Origin: Albimonas sp963977235
GTDB taxonomy: Bacteria > Pseudomonadota > Alphaproteobacteria > Rhodobacterales > Rhodobacteraceae
Length of the DNA stretch: 64,000 nt
Assembly (NCBI RefSeq): GCF_963977235.1
Contig: NZ_CAXBOD010000003.1
Coordinates: 62,001-126,000 of the forward strand
Direction: 5' to 3'
How positions within the stretch are numbered: the first letter of the stretch is position 1; each line of letters opens with the position of its first letter. Under the pieces are notes generated by a model. That model had not been told where the DNA came from and did not search any database. It saw only the letters and a list, made by a program, of their open reading frames with translations. A program made the position numbers and the translations under genes. Shown piece after piece: positions 52,074 through 60,436 of the stretch.

Positions 52074-53738
52074 TCAGGGCGCTGGCCGCGACAGGGCCCG
52101 GAACACGGGTGGCAGCTCGTTGGCGAGGTCCTCGGCGATCAGGCCGGGGCCGAAATTGCGGGCGGCCTCGACATGCAGCCAGGCCGCAAAGGCCGCGAGC
52201 CGGGCCCGCGGCGCGCCTCGCTGGGCCGCCAGTCCCGCCAGGATCCCCGCCAGCACATCCCCCGCCCCCGCGGTGCCCAGCCAGGGCGTCGCGCGCTCGC
52301 GCACCGCGGCGTGGACCCAGGCCTCGCCGTCCGGGTCGGCGATCACCGTGTCGGCGCCTTTCAGCAGCACCGTGCAGCCGGCGCGGGCGGCGGCCTCGCG
52401 CACCGCTTCCAGCTTGCCGAAGGGGGTCCAGCGCTCGACCTCGTCCACGGGCGCCGAGAGGCGCCGGGCCAGGTCCGGGAACAGGCGCGCGAACTCCCCC
52501 GCATGCGGCGTCAGGATCGCAGCGCGGCCCCGGGTCCGGGCGAACAGCGCCTCGGGGTCCTGCGCGAAGACGGTCAGGGCGTCGGCGTCCAGCACCGCCG
52601 AGCGGACGGGGTCCCGCGCATCGGCGGGCGAGGCCGCGGCCAGCGTCGCCTCGACCAGCGCGCGGGTGCGCGGCGCGAACCGCTCCTCCGCCCCCAGTCC
52701 CATGCCCAGCGCCACGCAGCGTATGCGCCGATCCTCCAGCATCGCGGCGAGGGCCTGCGCGTCGGGGACGGCGCGCAGCATCACCGCGTCGAGGCGCGCG
52801 GCGTTCTCGATCAGGGCCGAGGGCGGCGGGCAGAGCGTGACCAGTCCCGCCCCCGTGCGCAGCGCGGCGCGCGCCGCCAGCCGCGCGGCGCCGCCGCGAC
52901 CCACCCCGCCCGAGGGAACGAGAACGTGGCCATGGGCGAACTTGTGGCCGCTCCAGACGGGACGCAGACGGCGCATCTCCGCGCGGGCCTCGGCCGCCTC
53001 GAACAGCCATGTCCGCGGCCCGGGCGCCTCGCGCGGAACCTGCCCCGGCAGGCCGATGTCGACCACGCGGACCTCGCCCGGATCTCCGCCGACGCCGCGC
53101 CGGTCCAGCAGGACATGCCCCGGCTTCAGCGCGTGGATCGCCACCGTCAGCTGGGCGGAGAAAGCGTAGCGGAGCGCAGCCCCCGTCTCCGAACACTGAC
53201 CGCTGGGCACGTCGATGGCGACGAAACGCCGACGCCAGAGATCCTCCTGGAACAGGTCGGCGTTTGCGATGTGCGGGATACAACAGTCGAAGGCATGGGA
53301 CATGTCGTCGGGCATCGGGCGCGTCGTTCCCATGCCCAGCACGGCGTCGATCACCAGCGCGTCGTCGTTCGACTCGATCCGCTCCTCGATCGCCTCGTCG
53401 TCCCAGGACAGCGTCTTCCCGCCGGCGGCCGCCCAGCGGCGGGCGGCCTCGGCGGCCTCCTCGGGCTGGGGCTTGTCGGGGGCGTAGCGATAGACCGTCG
53501 GTCGGAAGCCGATGCCCTGCATCAGCCGCGCGATCACGTAGCCGTCGCCGCCGTTGTTGCCGGGCCCGCACAGTACCAGCGCAGGCGCCCCGCGCGGAAC
53601 GCGAAGGTCGGGCCGCCAGTCGAGGATCGCGTCGAGCGCCGCGGCCCCCGCGCGCTCCATCAGCTCGATGCCGGTCACGCCTGCGGCCATGCCCGTGGAC
53701 TCGATCGCGCGCATCTGCGCGGCGGAAACAAGCTGCAT
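52074..53738 (-). CDS. nnr: Bifunctional NAD(P)HX epimerase / ADP-dependent NAD(P)HX dehydratase
   Basis: 554 aa. The N-terminal YjeF_N epimerase domain (residues 1-about 215) contains MRAIESTGMAAGVTGIELMERAG, LVLCGPGNNGGDGYVIARLM and VIDAVLGMGTTRPMP. The C-terminal ribokinase-like dehydratase (about 230-554) contains HVLVPSGGVGRGG, AILTPHAGEFARLF, LLKGADTVIADPDG and TPWLGTAGAGDVLAGILAGL (catalytic Asp in GAGDVLAG). It repairs hydrated NADH/NADPH in the cytoplasm. ATG 53738 with AAGAGG upstream is chosen; an ATG 24 nt earlier is possible. It is divergent from glnB. Confidence 0.95.
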   Translation of the reverse strand: MQLVSAAQMRAIESTGMAAGVTGIELMERAGAAALDAILDWRPDLRVPRGAPALVLCGPGNNGGDGYVIARLMQGIGFRPTVYRYAPDKPQPEEAAEAARRWAAAGGKTLSWDDEAIEERIESNDDALVIDAVLGMGTTRPMPDDMSHAFDCCIPHIANADLFQEDLWRRRFVAIDVPSGQCSETGAALRYAFSAQLTVAIHALKPGHVLLDRRGVGGDPGEVRVVDIGLPGQVPREAPGPRTWLFEAAEARAEMRRLRPVWSGHKFAHGHVLVPSGGVGRGGAARLAARAALRTGAGLVTLCPPPSALIENAARLDAVMLRAVPDAQALAAMLEDRRIRCVALGMGLGAEERFAPRTRALVEATLAAASPADARDPVRSAVLDADALTVFAQDPEALFARTRGRAAILTPHAGEFARLFPDLARRLSAPVDEVERWTPFGKLEAVREAAARAGCTVLLKGADTVIADPDGEAWVHAAVRERATPWLGTAGAGDVLAGILAGLAAQRGAPRARLAAFAAWLHVEAARNFGPGLIAEDLANELPPVFRALSRPAP

Positions 53739-53864
53739 GGAAACCTCTTCGCTATTGCTCATCCGTTGGGCAAACTGCCCGGATATCGGGCGCCGTCGTC
53801 CGATTCCCGGTCGCGGCCGGGCGCAGGACCCCGACGCCCATTGCATCCCACCGGTCGATGCGCT

Positions 53865-53880
53865 TGGCATGCGGCCTGCA
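53865..53880 (+). promoter_or_regulatory. Candidate sigma-54 promoter of glnB
   Basis: TTGGCATGCGGCCTGCA (from 53864) keeps the invariant GG (53866-53867) and GC (53878-53879) with the required 10-bp spacing and matches TGGCAyG-N4-nTGCA. It lies 73 nt before the glnB ATG. glnB is nitrogen-regulated in many proteobacteria; note that some Rhodobacter NtrC-dependent promoters use the housekeeping sigma instead. Confidence 0.5.
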
Positions 53881-53952
53881 TGAACACCACGCGCGACGAG
53901 CGGGGCGACCGGCCCTCCCGTCGCAGCGGACAACGAGGGAGCCCGGAGGTCC

Positions 53953-54291
53953 ATGAAGAAGATCGAGGCCATCATCAAGCCGTTCAAGCTCGACGAAGTG
54001 AAGGAGGCGCTCCAGGAGATCGGGGTGCAAGGCCTGAGCGTCATCGAGGCGAAGGGCTTCGGCCGCCAGAAGGGCCATACGGAACTCTATCGCGGCGCCG
54101 AATACGTCGTGGACTTCCTGCCCAAGATGAAGCTCGAGGTCGTGGTCGACGAGGACATGGTCGAGCGCGCCGTCGAGGCGATCGTGGCCGCCGCGCGCAC
54201 CGGCAAGATCGGCGACGGCAAGATCTTCGTCTCCAACGTCGAGCAGGCCATCCGCATCCGCACCGGGGAAGAGGGCGCCGACGCGCTCTGA
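53953..54291 (+). CDS. glnB: Nitrogen regulatory protein P-II (GlnB)
   Basis: 112 aa, the standard PII trimer subunit: MKKIEAIIKPFKLDEVKEAL, T-loop with uridylylation Tyr51 in RGAEYVVDFLPK, B-loop TGKIGDGKIFV and C-loop. It senses 2-oxoglutarate, ATP/ADP and (via GlnD) glutamine, and controls GlnE/NtrB. It is followed by glnA after 139 nt, the usual alphaproteobacterial glnBA pair. The gap contains a tandem GCCCGCGCTACA-AGG duplication (about 54350-54380). Confidence 0.98.
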   Translation: MKKIEAIIKPFKLDEVKEALQEIGVQGLSVIEAKGFGRQKGHTELYRGAEYVVDFLPKMKLEVVVDEDMVERAVEAIVAAARTGKIGDGKIFVSNVEQAIRIRTGEEGADAL

Positions 54292-54430
54292 CCTCCCTCT
54301 GAACCCTCCGCGTCGGCCCGTCGCAGCGGCCGCGCGAACCCAACGCCCCCCGCCCGCGCTACAAGGGCCCGCGCTACACAGGGACCGGGCCGCACCGGGG
54401 CCCCATGCGACACCAAGGAGAGGATCCAGC

Positions 54431-55840
54431 ATGACCGACGCCGCTTCCGTCGTGAAGAAAATGAAGGACGAGGAGGTTGAATACCTCGACCTGCGCTTCG
54501 TCGACCCCAAGGGCAAGCTCCAGCACGTCACCGTCATCGAATCCGAAATCGACGAGGACTTCCTCTCGGAAGGCTTCATGTTCGACGGGTCTTCGGTCGC
54601 CGGCTGGAAGTCCATCGACAAGTCGGACATGAAGCTGCTGCCCGATTGCACGTCGATCTACATGGATCCGTTCTTCGCCGAGAAGACGATGTGCATCCAT
54701 TGCGATGTGCTCGAGCCCGACACCAACGAGTATTATGAGCGCGACCCCCGCGCCACCGCCAAGAAGGCCGAGGCTTATCTGAAGTCCTCGGGCATCGGCG
54801 ACGACTCCTACTGGGGGCCCGAGGCCGAGTTCTTCCTGTTCGACGACGTCAAGTACGCTGTCGAGATGAACAAGGTCTCCTACGAGGTCGACGCCGTCGA
54901 CGGCGCCTGGAACTCGGACGCCGAGTTCGAGATGGGCAACATGGGCATGCGCCCGCTGATCAAGGGCGGCTACTTCCCCCTGCCCCCCGTCGACCACATG
55001 CAGGACATCCGCGGCGAGATGCTCTCGACGATGATGCGCATGGGCATGAAGGTCGACAAGCACCACCACGAGGTCGCCTCGTGCCAGCATGAGCTGGGCC
55101 TGGTGTTCGGCTCGTTGACCGGGCAGGCCGACAACATCCTCAAGTACAAGTACGTGATCCAGCAGGTCGCGAACGCCTACGGCAAGTCGGCCACCTTCAT
55201 GCCCAAGCCCATCGCGGGCGACAACGGCACCGGCATGCACGTCAACCAGTCGATCTGGAAGGACGGCAAGCCGCTGTTCGCGGGCGACAAGTACGCCGAC
55301 CTCTCCGACGAGGCGCTGTGGTACATCGGCGGCGTGCTGAAGCATGCGAAGGCCCTGAACGCCTTCACCAACCCGTCGACCAACTCCTACAAGCGCCTGA
55401 TCCCCGGCTTCGAGGCCCCCGTGCTGCTGGCCTACTCGGCCCGCAACCGCTCGGCCTCGGTCCGTATTCCGTGGACCGAGTCGCCCAAGGCCAAGCGCGT
55501 CGAGACCCGTTTCCCCGATCCGTCGGCGAACCCGTATCTCGCGTTCTCGGCGCTGCTGATGGCCGGCCTGGACGGCATCAAGAACAAGATCGATCCGGGC
55601 GAGGCCGCCGACAAGGATCTCTACGACCTGCCCCCCGAGGAGCTGGCCGGCATCCCCACCGTCTGCGGCTCGCTGCGCGAGGCGCTGAACGCGCTGGAGG
55701 ACGACTACGAGTTCCTGACCGCGGGCGACGTGTTCACCCGCGACCAGATCGAGGGCTACAGCGAGCTGAAGTGGGAGGAGGTCTACGCCTTCGAGCACTG
55801 CCCGCACCCCATCGAGTACAAGATGTACTACAACCTCTGA
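54431..55840 (+). CDS. glnA: Glutamine synthetase type I
   Basis: 469 aa, dodecameric GSI. MFDGSSVAGWKSIDKSDMKLLPD (beta-grasp end), ATP/metal region EAEFFLFDDVKY, KPIAGDNGTGMHVNQS, NRSASVRIPW and adenylylation site Y398 in KDLYDLPPEE are present. The Tyr places it in the GlnE-regulated GSI-beta class. It fixes ammonium onto glutamate with ATP. The ribosome-binding site is CAAGGAGAGG. It is co-regulated with glnB directly upstream and is followed by a strong terminator. Confidence 0.98.
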   Translation: MTDAASVVKKMKDEEVEYLDLRFVDPKGKLQHVTVIESEIDEDFLSEGFMFDGSSVAGWKSIDKSDMKLLPDCTSIYMDPFFAEKTMCIHCDVLEPDTNEYYERDPRATAKKAEAYLKSSGIGDDSYWGPEAEFFLFDDVKYAVEMNKVSYEVDAVDGAWNSDAEFEMGNMGMRPLIKGGYFPLPPVDHMQDIRGEMLSTMMRMGMKVDKHHHEVASCQHELGLVFGSLTGQADNILKYKYVIQQVANAYGKSATFMPKPIAGDNGTGMHVNQSIWKDGKPLFAGDKYADLSDEALWYIGGVLKHAKALNAFTNPSTNSYKRLIPGFEAPVLLAYSARNRSASVRIPWTESPKAKRVETRFPDPSANPYLAFSALLMAGLDGIKNKIDPGEAADKDLYDLPPEELAGIPTVCGSLREALNALEDDYEFLTAGDVFTRDQIEGYSELKWEEVYAFEHCPHPIEYKMYYNL

Positions 55841-55868
55841 TCGCTGAAGATCGGACCGAGGGACACCC

Positions 55869-55905
55869 GGGGGCGGCGCCGCAAGGCGCCGCCCCCTTCC
55901 TTTCC
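55869..55905 (+). terminator. Intrinsic terminator of glnA
   Basis: A 12-bp perfect stem, GGGGGCGGCGCC (55869-55880) / GGCGCCGCCCCC (55885-55896), with GCAA tetraloop is followed by TTCCTTTCC. Confidence 0.9.
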
Positions 55906-56331
55906 GCCGCCCCTGTCGGCGCCGCCGGCCCCGAACAGCCCGCCCGGATCGACGCCCGACCCTTCATTGCCCGGCGCGAACCTCGCAGCCGCGACCAGGC
56001 GCACGCGGCGGCGCGCACCGGCGGCGGCTTGCATGGCCATGTCGCGGACGACGGGCCCGGCTGGCTGAGAAAGACGCGCAGCCGCTGCTGGCCGGCCCGG
56101 GGCTGATCTGCGCGGGCCCGAGCGAGGCGGAGCGGAGCAGGCGAACGTCGCCAACCACGGCGTCAGCGCCGTCCCCTGTCCGGCGCGCTGGGCCCGATCG
56201 CCACCGGCCTCGGCGACCGGTCGCGCTGCGCCGAGGCCTCCGCCCCGGCTCGCCCGCCGCGTCCGGACGCGAGTCCCGGCGCGGGGACAGCCATGTCCCC
56301 TGCGGCAAAGGCAGTCTCGGGCAGATCCGCC
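55906..56331. other. Convergent intergenic region, no supported gene
   Basis: 426 nt between the glnA terminator and the end of the N-demethylase-like gene. Frames present are short or lack ribosome-binding sites and conservation-like patterns. Nothing further was seen. Confidence 0.4.
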
Positions 56332-57258
56332 TTACCCGGCCGTCGCGGCCTCCCGCGCGGCGCGGGCGCGCAGGGCGGGGCCCAGCTTGCGGGCGCCCTG
56401 CTCGGCCGGCAGCGCGGCGATGACCGCGTCGAGGTCCCGCCATTGCGCAGGCGTGAGGCCGTCGGCCGGGGTCACGAGGGTGCGCACCCCGAACAGGACC
56501 GCGCGGGTGCGCGGCAGGCGCAGGACGCTCTGACGCTCGACCCGCAGCCAGGCGTCCTCGGTCAGGGCCAGGCGCTCGGCGTACATCCGCGTCTTGTCGA
56601 CCTCGCGCATCGGGGTGACGATCTCGGGCCCGCCCGCGAAATGCCAGTTGGCCCGCCACAAGGGCCGCCCCGGCTGAACCCCGTCGAAGAAGCGCTGCAC
56701 CCGGCGCGCGAGGTCGCCGGGGTATTCGGGCACCGGCAGGTGGATGCGCAGCAGCGGACGGCCGATCTTCTCGCTCAGCGTCCAGTGGGCGGGGAAGCAG
56801 AGGATGCCGGAGACGAGGACATGCTCGTCGGCCCCCTCGGGCCGGGCCATCAGCAGCAGGTCGTCCTGCACCAGCCGGCCGGCCGTCGCGATGGGGGGCA
56901 GGTCGTCCAGCGCCACACGCACGCCGTCGGGCCGGATCAGGGCGCGGGGGCCGTCGGGGCGGAAGCCGTGACGCTCGACCACATGAGCCGCGACCGTCTC
57001 GAGCAGTTCGGCGGCGGCGGCCTCGCCCTGCGGCGTCCGGGCGTAGGCCCAATCGGGATGCTCGGCCACCAGGCGGTCGCGCTCGGCCATCTGGCCGGCG
57101 TAGTCCTGCGCGATCAGGAACCACTCGGCCGGGTCCAGCGGCTGGATCCCCGGCGCCACCGCCAGCCGCGCGCTGGCGAAGGGGGCGACCGGCGCGCAGG
57201 GCAGCGCCCAGGGCGGCAGGGTTCCGGCGACGGCCGGGCGGGCGTGGCCGGGGGTCAC
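56332..57258 (-). CDS. DUF3445 protein, heme-dependent oxidative N-demethylase-like
   Basis: 308 aa with GTG start overlapping the upstream methyltransferase stop (GTGA), so translationally coupled. Family blocks are GIQPLDPAEWFLIAQDYAGQMAERDRLVAEHPD, LLLMARPEGADEHVLVSGILCFPAHWTLSEKIGRPLLRIHLPVPEY, RVQRFFDGVQPGRPLWRANWHF and LRVERQSVLRLPRTRAVLFGVRTLV. Studied members of this family oxidise N-methyl groups (dimethylamine-type substrates) with a heme cofactor. Here the partner is a SAM methyltransferase rather than the usual electron-transfer subunits, so substrate and redox partner are open. Confidence 0.82.
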   Translation of the reverse strand: MTPGHARPAVAGTLPPWALPCAPVAPFASARLAVAPGIQPLDPAEWFLIAQDYAGQMAERDRLVAEHPDWAYARTPQGEAAAAELLETVAAHVVERHGFRPDGPRALIRPDGVRVALDDLPPIATAGRLVQDDLLLMARPEGADEHVLVSGILCFPAHWTLSEKIGRPLLRIHLPVPEYPGDLARRVQRFFDGVQPGRPLWRANWHFAGGPEIVTPMREVDKTRMYAERLALTEDAWLRVERQSVLRLPRTRAVLFGVRTLVTPADGLTPAQWRDLDAVIAALPAEQGARKLGPALRARAAREAATAG

Positions 57259-58481
57259 CTCGGCAGCCCTTTCGAGCAGTGCAGCAGGTTCACCCCCGCC
57301 AGCGCCCGGAAGGCCGGCCCGAAGGTCGAGGCGAAGGCGAACCAGTCCATGCGGGCGGCCTTGGCGATCTCGCCGAAGCTGCGCTCGGAGGCGAGCGCGG
57401 GCAGGAACGGCGCGGCGGCCTTCGGGATCGGGACCCAGTGGCGCAGGCCCGCCATGGAGATGGCGAAACCGCCCTCGGCCTGCACCTTTCGCCCCAGCGC
57501 GCGGGGGTCGGGACCGTTCCAGCGGGGGACCGCCTCGGCTGAGAGGGTCGCCATCGCCTGCCCCTCGCGCCCCGCCTTGACCGCATAGACCACGTGCATG
57601 CGCATGTTGCCCGCCAGACGCTCGGCCAGCGCCCAACGCTCCGCCGTCGAGAGGCGTTTCAGCCGCTCGGCGAACTCCGGCGTCGCGGGCAGGTGCGGCG
57701 CGGGATCGTAGCGCAGCGGCTCGAGGAAGGAGACCGCGGCGAGGCCCGCGCCCTCCAGCTCCGCCAGCAGCTCGGGGACGGAGTAGGGGCGGTCGCGCGA
57801 GTGCAGGAGCAGGTCGTAGAGGCCCGCGTCCGAGACCTCGTGGTCGCTCACGAACGGGTTGCGGCGAAAGCCGTTGGTCTCCGGCAGGGCGGCCAGCGCC
57901 TGGCGGGCCAGCGCCACCTGCGCGCTCGGCTCGTCCTCGCCCAGAAGGGCGCGCAGGGCGTCCTGCATCGGATAGACGCCCTCGCGCCCGTAGGGGGCGT
58001 AGACCATCAGTCCCGCGCCCCCGCCCGGCGCCAGCGCGTCCGACAGCGCCCGGAAGCCGGCGGAGGGGTCGGGCAGATGATGCAGCACCCCGCAACAGTC
58101 GATGTAGTCGAAGGCCCCCCGCTCGGCCGCGATGGCGGGCGCGTCGAGCAGGCTGCGGATCTCGTAGGTCGCGCTCAGCCCCCGGGCCTCCATCCGGGCG
58201 CTCGCGATATCGCGCGAGGCTTCCGAGAGGTCGAGGTAGGTGATCTCGGCCGGGCAGCCGGCGTCGGCCAGCCGCTGGGCCATCATCACCAGCGCGTCGC
58301 CGGTGCCGCCGCCCGCCACCAGCGCCCGGAACGGCTTGCGCCAGTCCCGGCGGCCGCGGAACAGGAAGTGGTCGATCTCGATCGGGTCCGAGGGCGAGCC
58401 CTCGACCAGCCGGCGCGCCTCCTCGGCGGGGTCGCGCGCGGGGTAGGGGTAGCTCTCGTACTGGCGTTTCACCGGGTCCAT
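57255..58481 (-). CDS. Class I SAM-dependent methyltransferase
   Basis: 408 aa. The N-terminal motif QYESYPYPARDPAEEARRL is shared by a group of bacterial methyltransferases. The Rossmann core has motif I ALVAGGGTGDALVMMAQRL, YLDLSEASRDIA (acidic residue binding the SAM ribose), DYIDCCGVLHHLPDPSAGFRALSDALAPGGGAGLMVYAPYG. A C-terminal helical domain of about 180 aa follows, ending near NLLHCSKGLP. The start at 58481 has GAGGAGG upstream. The acceptor is unknown. It overlaps the N-demethylase-like gene by 4 nt. Confidence 0.9.
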   Translation of the reverse strand: MDPVKRQYESYPYPARDPAEEARRLVEGSPSDPIEIDHFLFRGRRDWRKPFRALVAGGGTGDALVMMAQRLADAGCPAEITYLDLSEASRDIASARMEARGLSATYEIRSLLDAPAIAAERGAFDYIDCCGVLHHLPDPSAGFRALSDALAPGGGAGLMVYAPYGREGVYPMQDALRALLGEDEPSAQVALARQALAALPETNGFRRNPFVSDHEVSDAGLYDLLLHSRDRPYSVPELLAELEGAGLAAVSFLEPLRYDPAPHLPATPEFAERLKRLSTAERWALAERLAGNMRMHVVYAVKAGREGQAMATLSAEAVPRWNGPDPRALGRKVQAEGGFAISMAGLRHWVPIPKAAAPFLPALASERSFGEIAKAARMDWFAFASTFGPAFRALAGVNLLHCSKGLPR

Positions 58482-58642
58482 GGGGCCTCCTCGTCCGGGA
58501 TCCGTCTTCCGGCGCGGGGCCGTGCGGGTCAAGGGGCGCGGGGCCGCGGCGGGGGCGATCGTTGCTGGCGCGACGGCGCCAAAGCCGCTACCGTCCGACC
58601 TTAACCGCGCGATTAAACGCGCGGAGCGATTGGGAGGACGCG

Positions 58643-59539
58643 ATGCGACGCGAGACGGTTCACGTTAGGGGCCTGGATTTCAGCTGCCTGGTCGACGGAC
58701 CCGAGGACGGCCCCCTGGTTCTGATGCTGCACGGCTTCCCCGAGTATTCGGGCGCCTGGGCGGACATGATCGACCGCCTCTCGGATCGCTATTTCTGCGT
58801 GGCGCCCGATCAGCGCGGCTACAACCTCAGCGAAAAGCCCGCCGAGGTCTCGGCCTACGCCACCGGCAAGATCGGCGCCGACGCGCTGGCGATGATCGAG
58901 CACTGGCGGCCGGGCGGGCGCGCCCATGCGCTGGTCGGCCACGACTGGGGCGCAGGCGCGGCCTACAACGCCGCGATCCGCGGCGGGCCCGAGAAGATCG
59001 AGCGGCTGGTCATCGTCAACGGCGTCCACCCCCTGCCTTTCCAGCGCGAGCTTCTCAAGGACGGCGCCCAGCGCGCCGCCAGCCAGTACATCAACCGGCT
59101 GCGCCGCCCCGACAGCCACGAAGAACTGGCCGCCGACAACTTCGAGGGCGTGATCCGGATGCTCGAGCGCAACATCGCGATGACCTGGCTGACGCCCGAG
59201 AAGAAGGCCGCCTACAAGGAGGCCTGGGGCCGGCCCGGCGCGATCAAGGCGATGGTCGACTGGTATCGCGCCACGCCTCTGGTGGTGCCCGAGGTGGGCG
59301 AGGCGGCCGACGACTCGATCCTCAAGCATCTCGATCCGGCGGCGATGCGCATCCGCATGCCGCACCTGCTGATCTGGGGGCTTGAAGACGGCGCGCTGTT
59401 GCCCGAGTCCCGCGACGGCCTGCCCGATCTGTGCGACGACCTCGAGATGGTCGAGATCGAGGACGCCGACCACTGGGTCATCCACCAGAAGCCCGAGGAG
59501 GTCGCGAGCCACATGCGCCGGTTCCTCGACCGCGGCTAG
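58643..59539 (+). CDS. Alpha/beta hydrolase, epoxide-hydrolase/haloalkane-dehalogenase-like
   Basis: 298 aa. The oxyanion HGFPEYSGAW, the conserved DQRGYNLSEKP, and the nucleophile Asp in the elbow GHDWGAGAAY (Asp instead of Ser) place it with epoxide hydrolases and dehalogenases. A C-terminal acid in LLIWGLEDGALLP and catalytic His in DADHWVIHQKPEEV complete the triad. GGGAGGACGCG precedes ATG 58643. The upstream frame is open 27 more codons but unsupported. It stands alone and its substrate is unknown. Confidence 0.9.
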   Translation: MRRETVHVRGLDFSCLVDGPEDGPLVLMLHGFPEYSGAWADMIDRLSDRYFCVAPDQRGYNLSEKPAEVSAYATGKIGADALAMIEHWRPGGRAHALVGHDWGAGAAYNAAIRGGPEKIERLVIVNGVHPLPFQRELLKDGAQRAASQYINRLRRPDSHEELAADNFEGVIRMLERNIAMTWLTPEKKAAYKEAWGRPGAIKAMVDWYRATPLVVPEVGEAADDSILKHLDPAAMRIRMPHLLIWGLEDGALLPESRDGLPDLCDDLEMVEIEDADHWVIHQKPEEVASHMRRFLDRG

Positions 59540-59587
59540 GCCCCGCGCGCGCGGACGGACCGCCGCCTGCGCCGGGGCGATCCCGGC

Positions 59588-60436
59588 TCAGATGCGGATC
59601 GCAGGCTCGGGCAGGCCCGCCGCGCCGGGCTCGGCCCGGTAGGTCAGGCCCTGGGCGGGGTCGGGGTCGGTCAGACCCTCGCGCGCGGTGGTGACGAAGA
59701 GGGTGCGCAGCTCCGGCCCCCCGAAGGCCGGGCAGGAGGCGTGGCGCCCGCCGACCGCGATGGCCCGGTCGAAGCGCCCGTCGGGATGGTAGCGCGCCAC
59801 CCGGCCCGCCCCCCACTGGGCGTTCCACAGGCCCCCCTCGGCGTCGACCACGGCGCCGTCGGGGTTCAGCCCCTCGGGCCGCAGGTCGACGAAGGTCTCG
59901 GGCGCGCCGACGGGCCAGCCCTCGGCATCGAGCGCCACGCGCCGGATCCGGCGCTCGGTCGTGTCGGCGAAATAGGCGGTGCGGCCGTCGGGGGCGAAGC
60001 AGATGGCGTTGGGGATGGTCAGGCCCGGGAACAGGGTCTCGACCGCGCCGCGGTGATAGCGGTGGATGCCCCCGGCGCCGGGCTCGGCCGCCTTGCCCAT
60101 GGTCCCGATCCAGAAGCCGCCCGCCGGATCCGCCCGCCCGTCGTTGGAGCGGGTCGAGGGATCGCGCGCGTCGAGGTCGGCCACCCTCTCATGCTCGCCC
60201 GAGGGGATATGGAAGCGGCGCAGCGCGGTCTCGGTGGCGATCAGCAGGTGGTCGGCGTCGATCCAGCCGGCGGCCGAGGCGTGCTCGGGGAAGGCCCACT
60301 CGGCCGGCCCCTCCTCGGTGCGGGTCAGCAGCCGGCGGCCGAGGATGTCGAACCAGAACAGCTGGCCGCGCAGCGGGTGCCACAGCGCGCCCTCGCCCAG
60401 CTCGCACGGACGGTCGCAGAAGACGGTCGCGCTCAT
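59588..60436 (-). CDS. SMP-30/gluconolactonase-family lactonase
   Basis: 282-aa six-bladed beta-propeller. Divalent-metal ligands are visible: Glu in CELGEGALWHP, Asn in STRSNDGRADPAGGFWIGTM and IPNAICF, Asp in NPDGAVVDAEGGLWNAQW. It hydrolyses sugar lactones (glucono-, arabino-, galactono-lactone) in oxidative sugar pathways. The start overlaps the stop of the upstream permease (ATGA), which ties it to the sugar importer and suggests that the imported sugar is oxidised to a lactone. Confidence 0.92.
   Translation of the reverse strand: MSATVFCDRPCELGEGALWHPLRGQLFWFDILGRRLLTRTEEGPAEWAFPEHASAAGWIDADHLLIATETALRRFHIPSGEHERVADLDARDPSTRSNDGRADPAGGFWIGTMGKAAEPGAGGIHRYHRGAVETLFPGLTIPNAICFAPDGRTAYFADTTERRIRRVALDAEGWPVGAPETFVDLRPEGLNPDGAVVDAEGGLWNAQWGAGRVARYHPDGRFDRAIAVGGRHASCPAFGGPELRTLFVTTAREGLTDPDPAQGLTYRAEPGAAGLPEPAIRI

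Noticed and set aside
55906..56331. Short frames between glnA and the N-demethylase-like gene
   Set aside because: None has a ribosome-binding site, recognisable domain or continuous genome-like codon pattern. The region is treated as a non-coding convergent gap.
58601..58620. TTAA-N8-TTAA upstream of the alpha/beta hydrolase as a CtrA site
   Set aside because: Spacing is 8 bp rather than the 7 bp of the CtrA consensus, and the flanking bases do not match. It is more likely part of an ordinary promoter.
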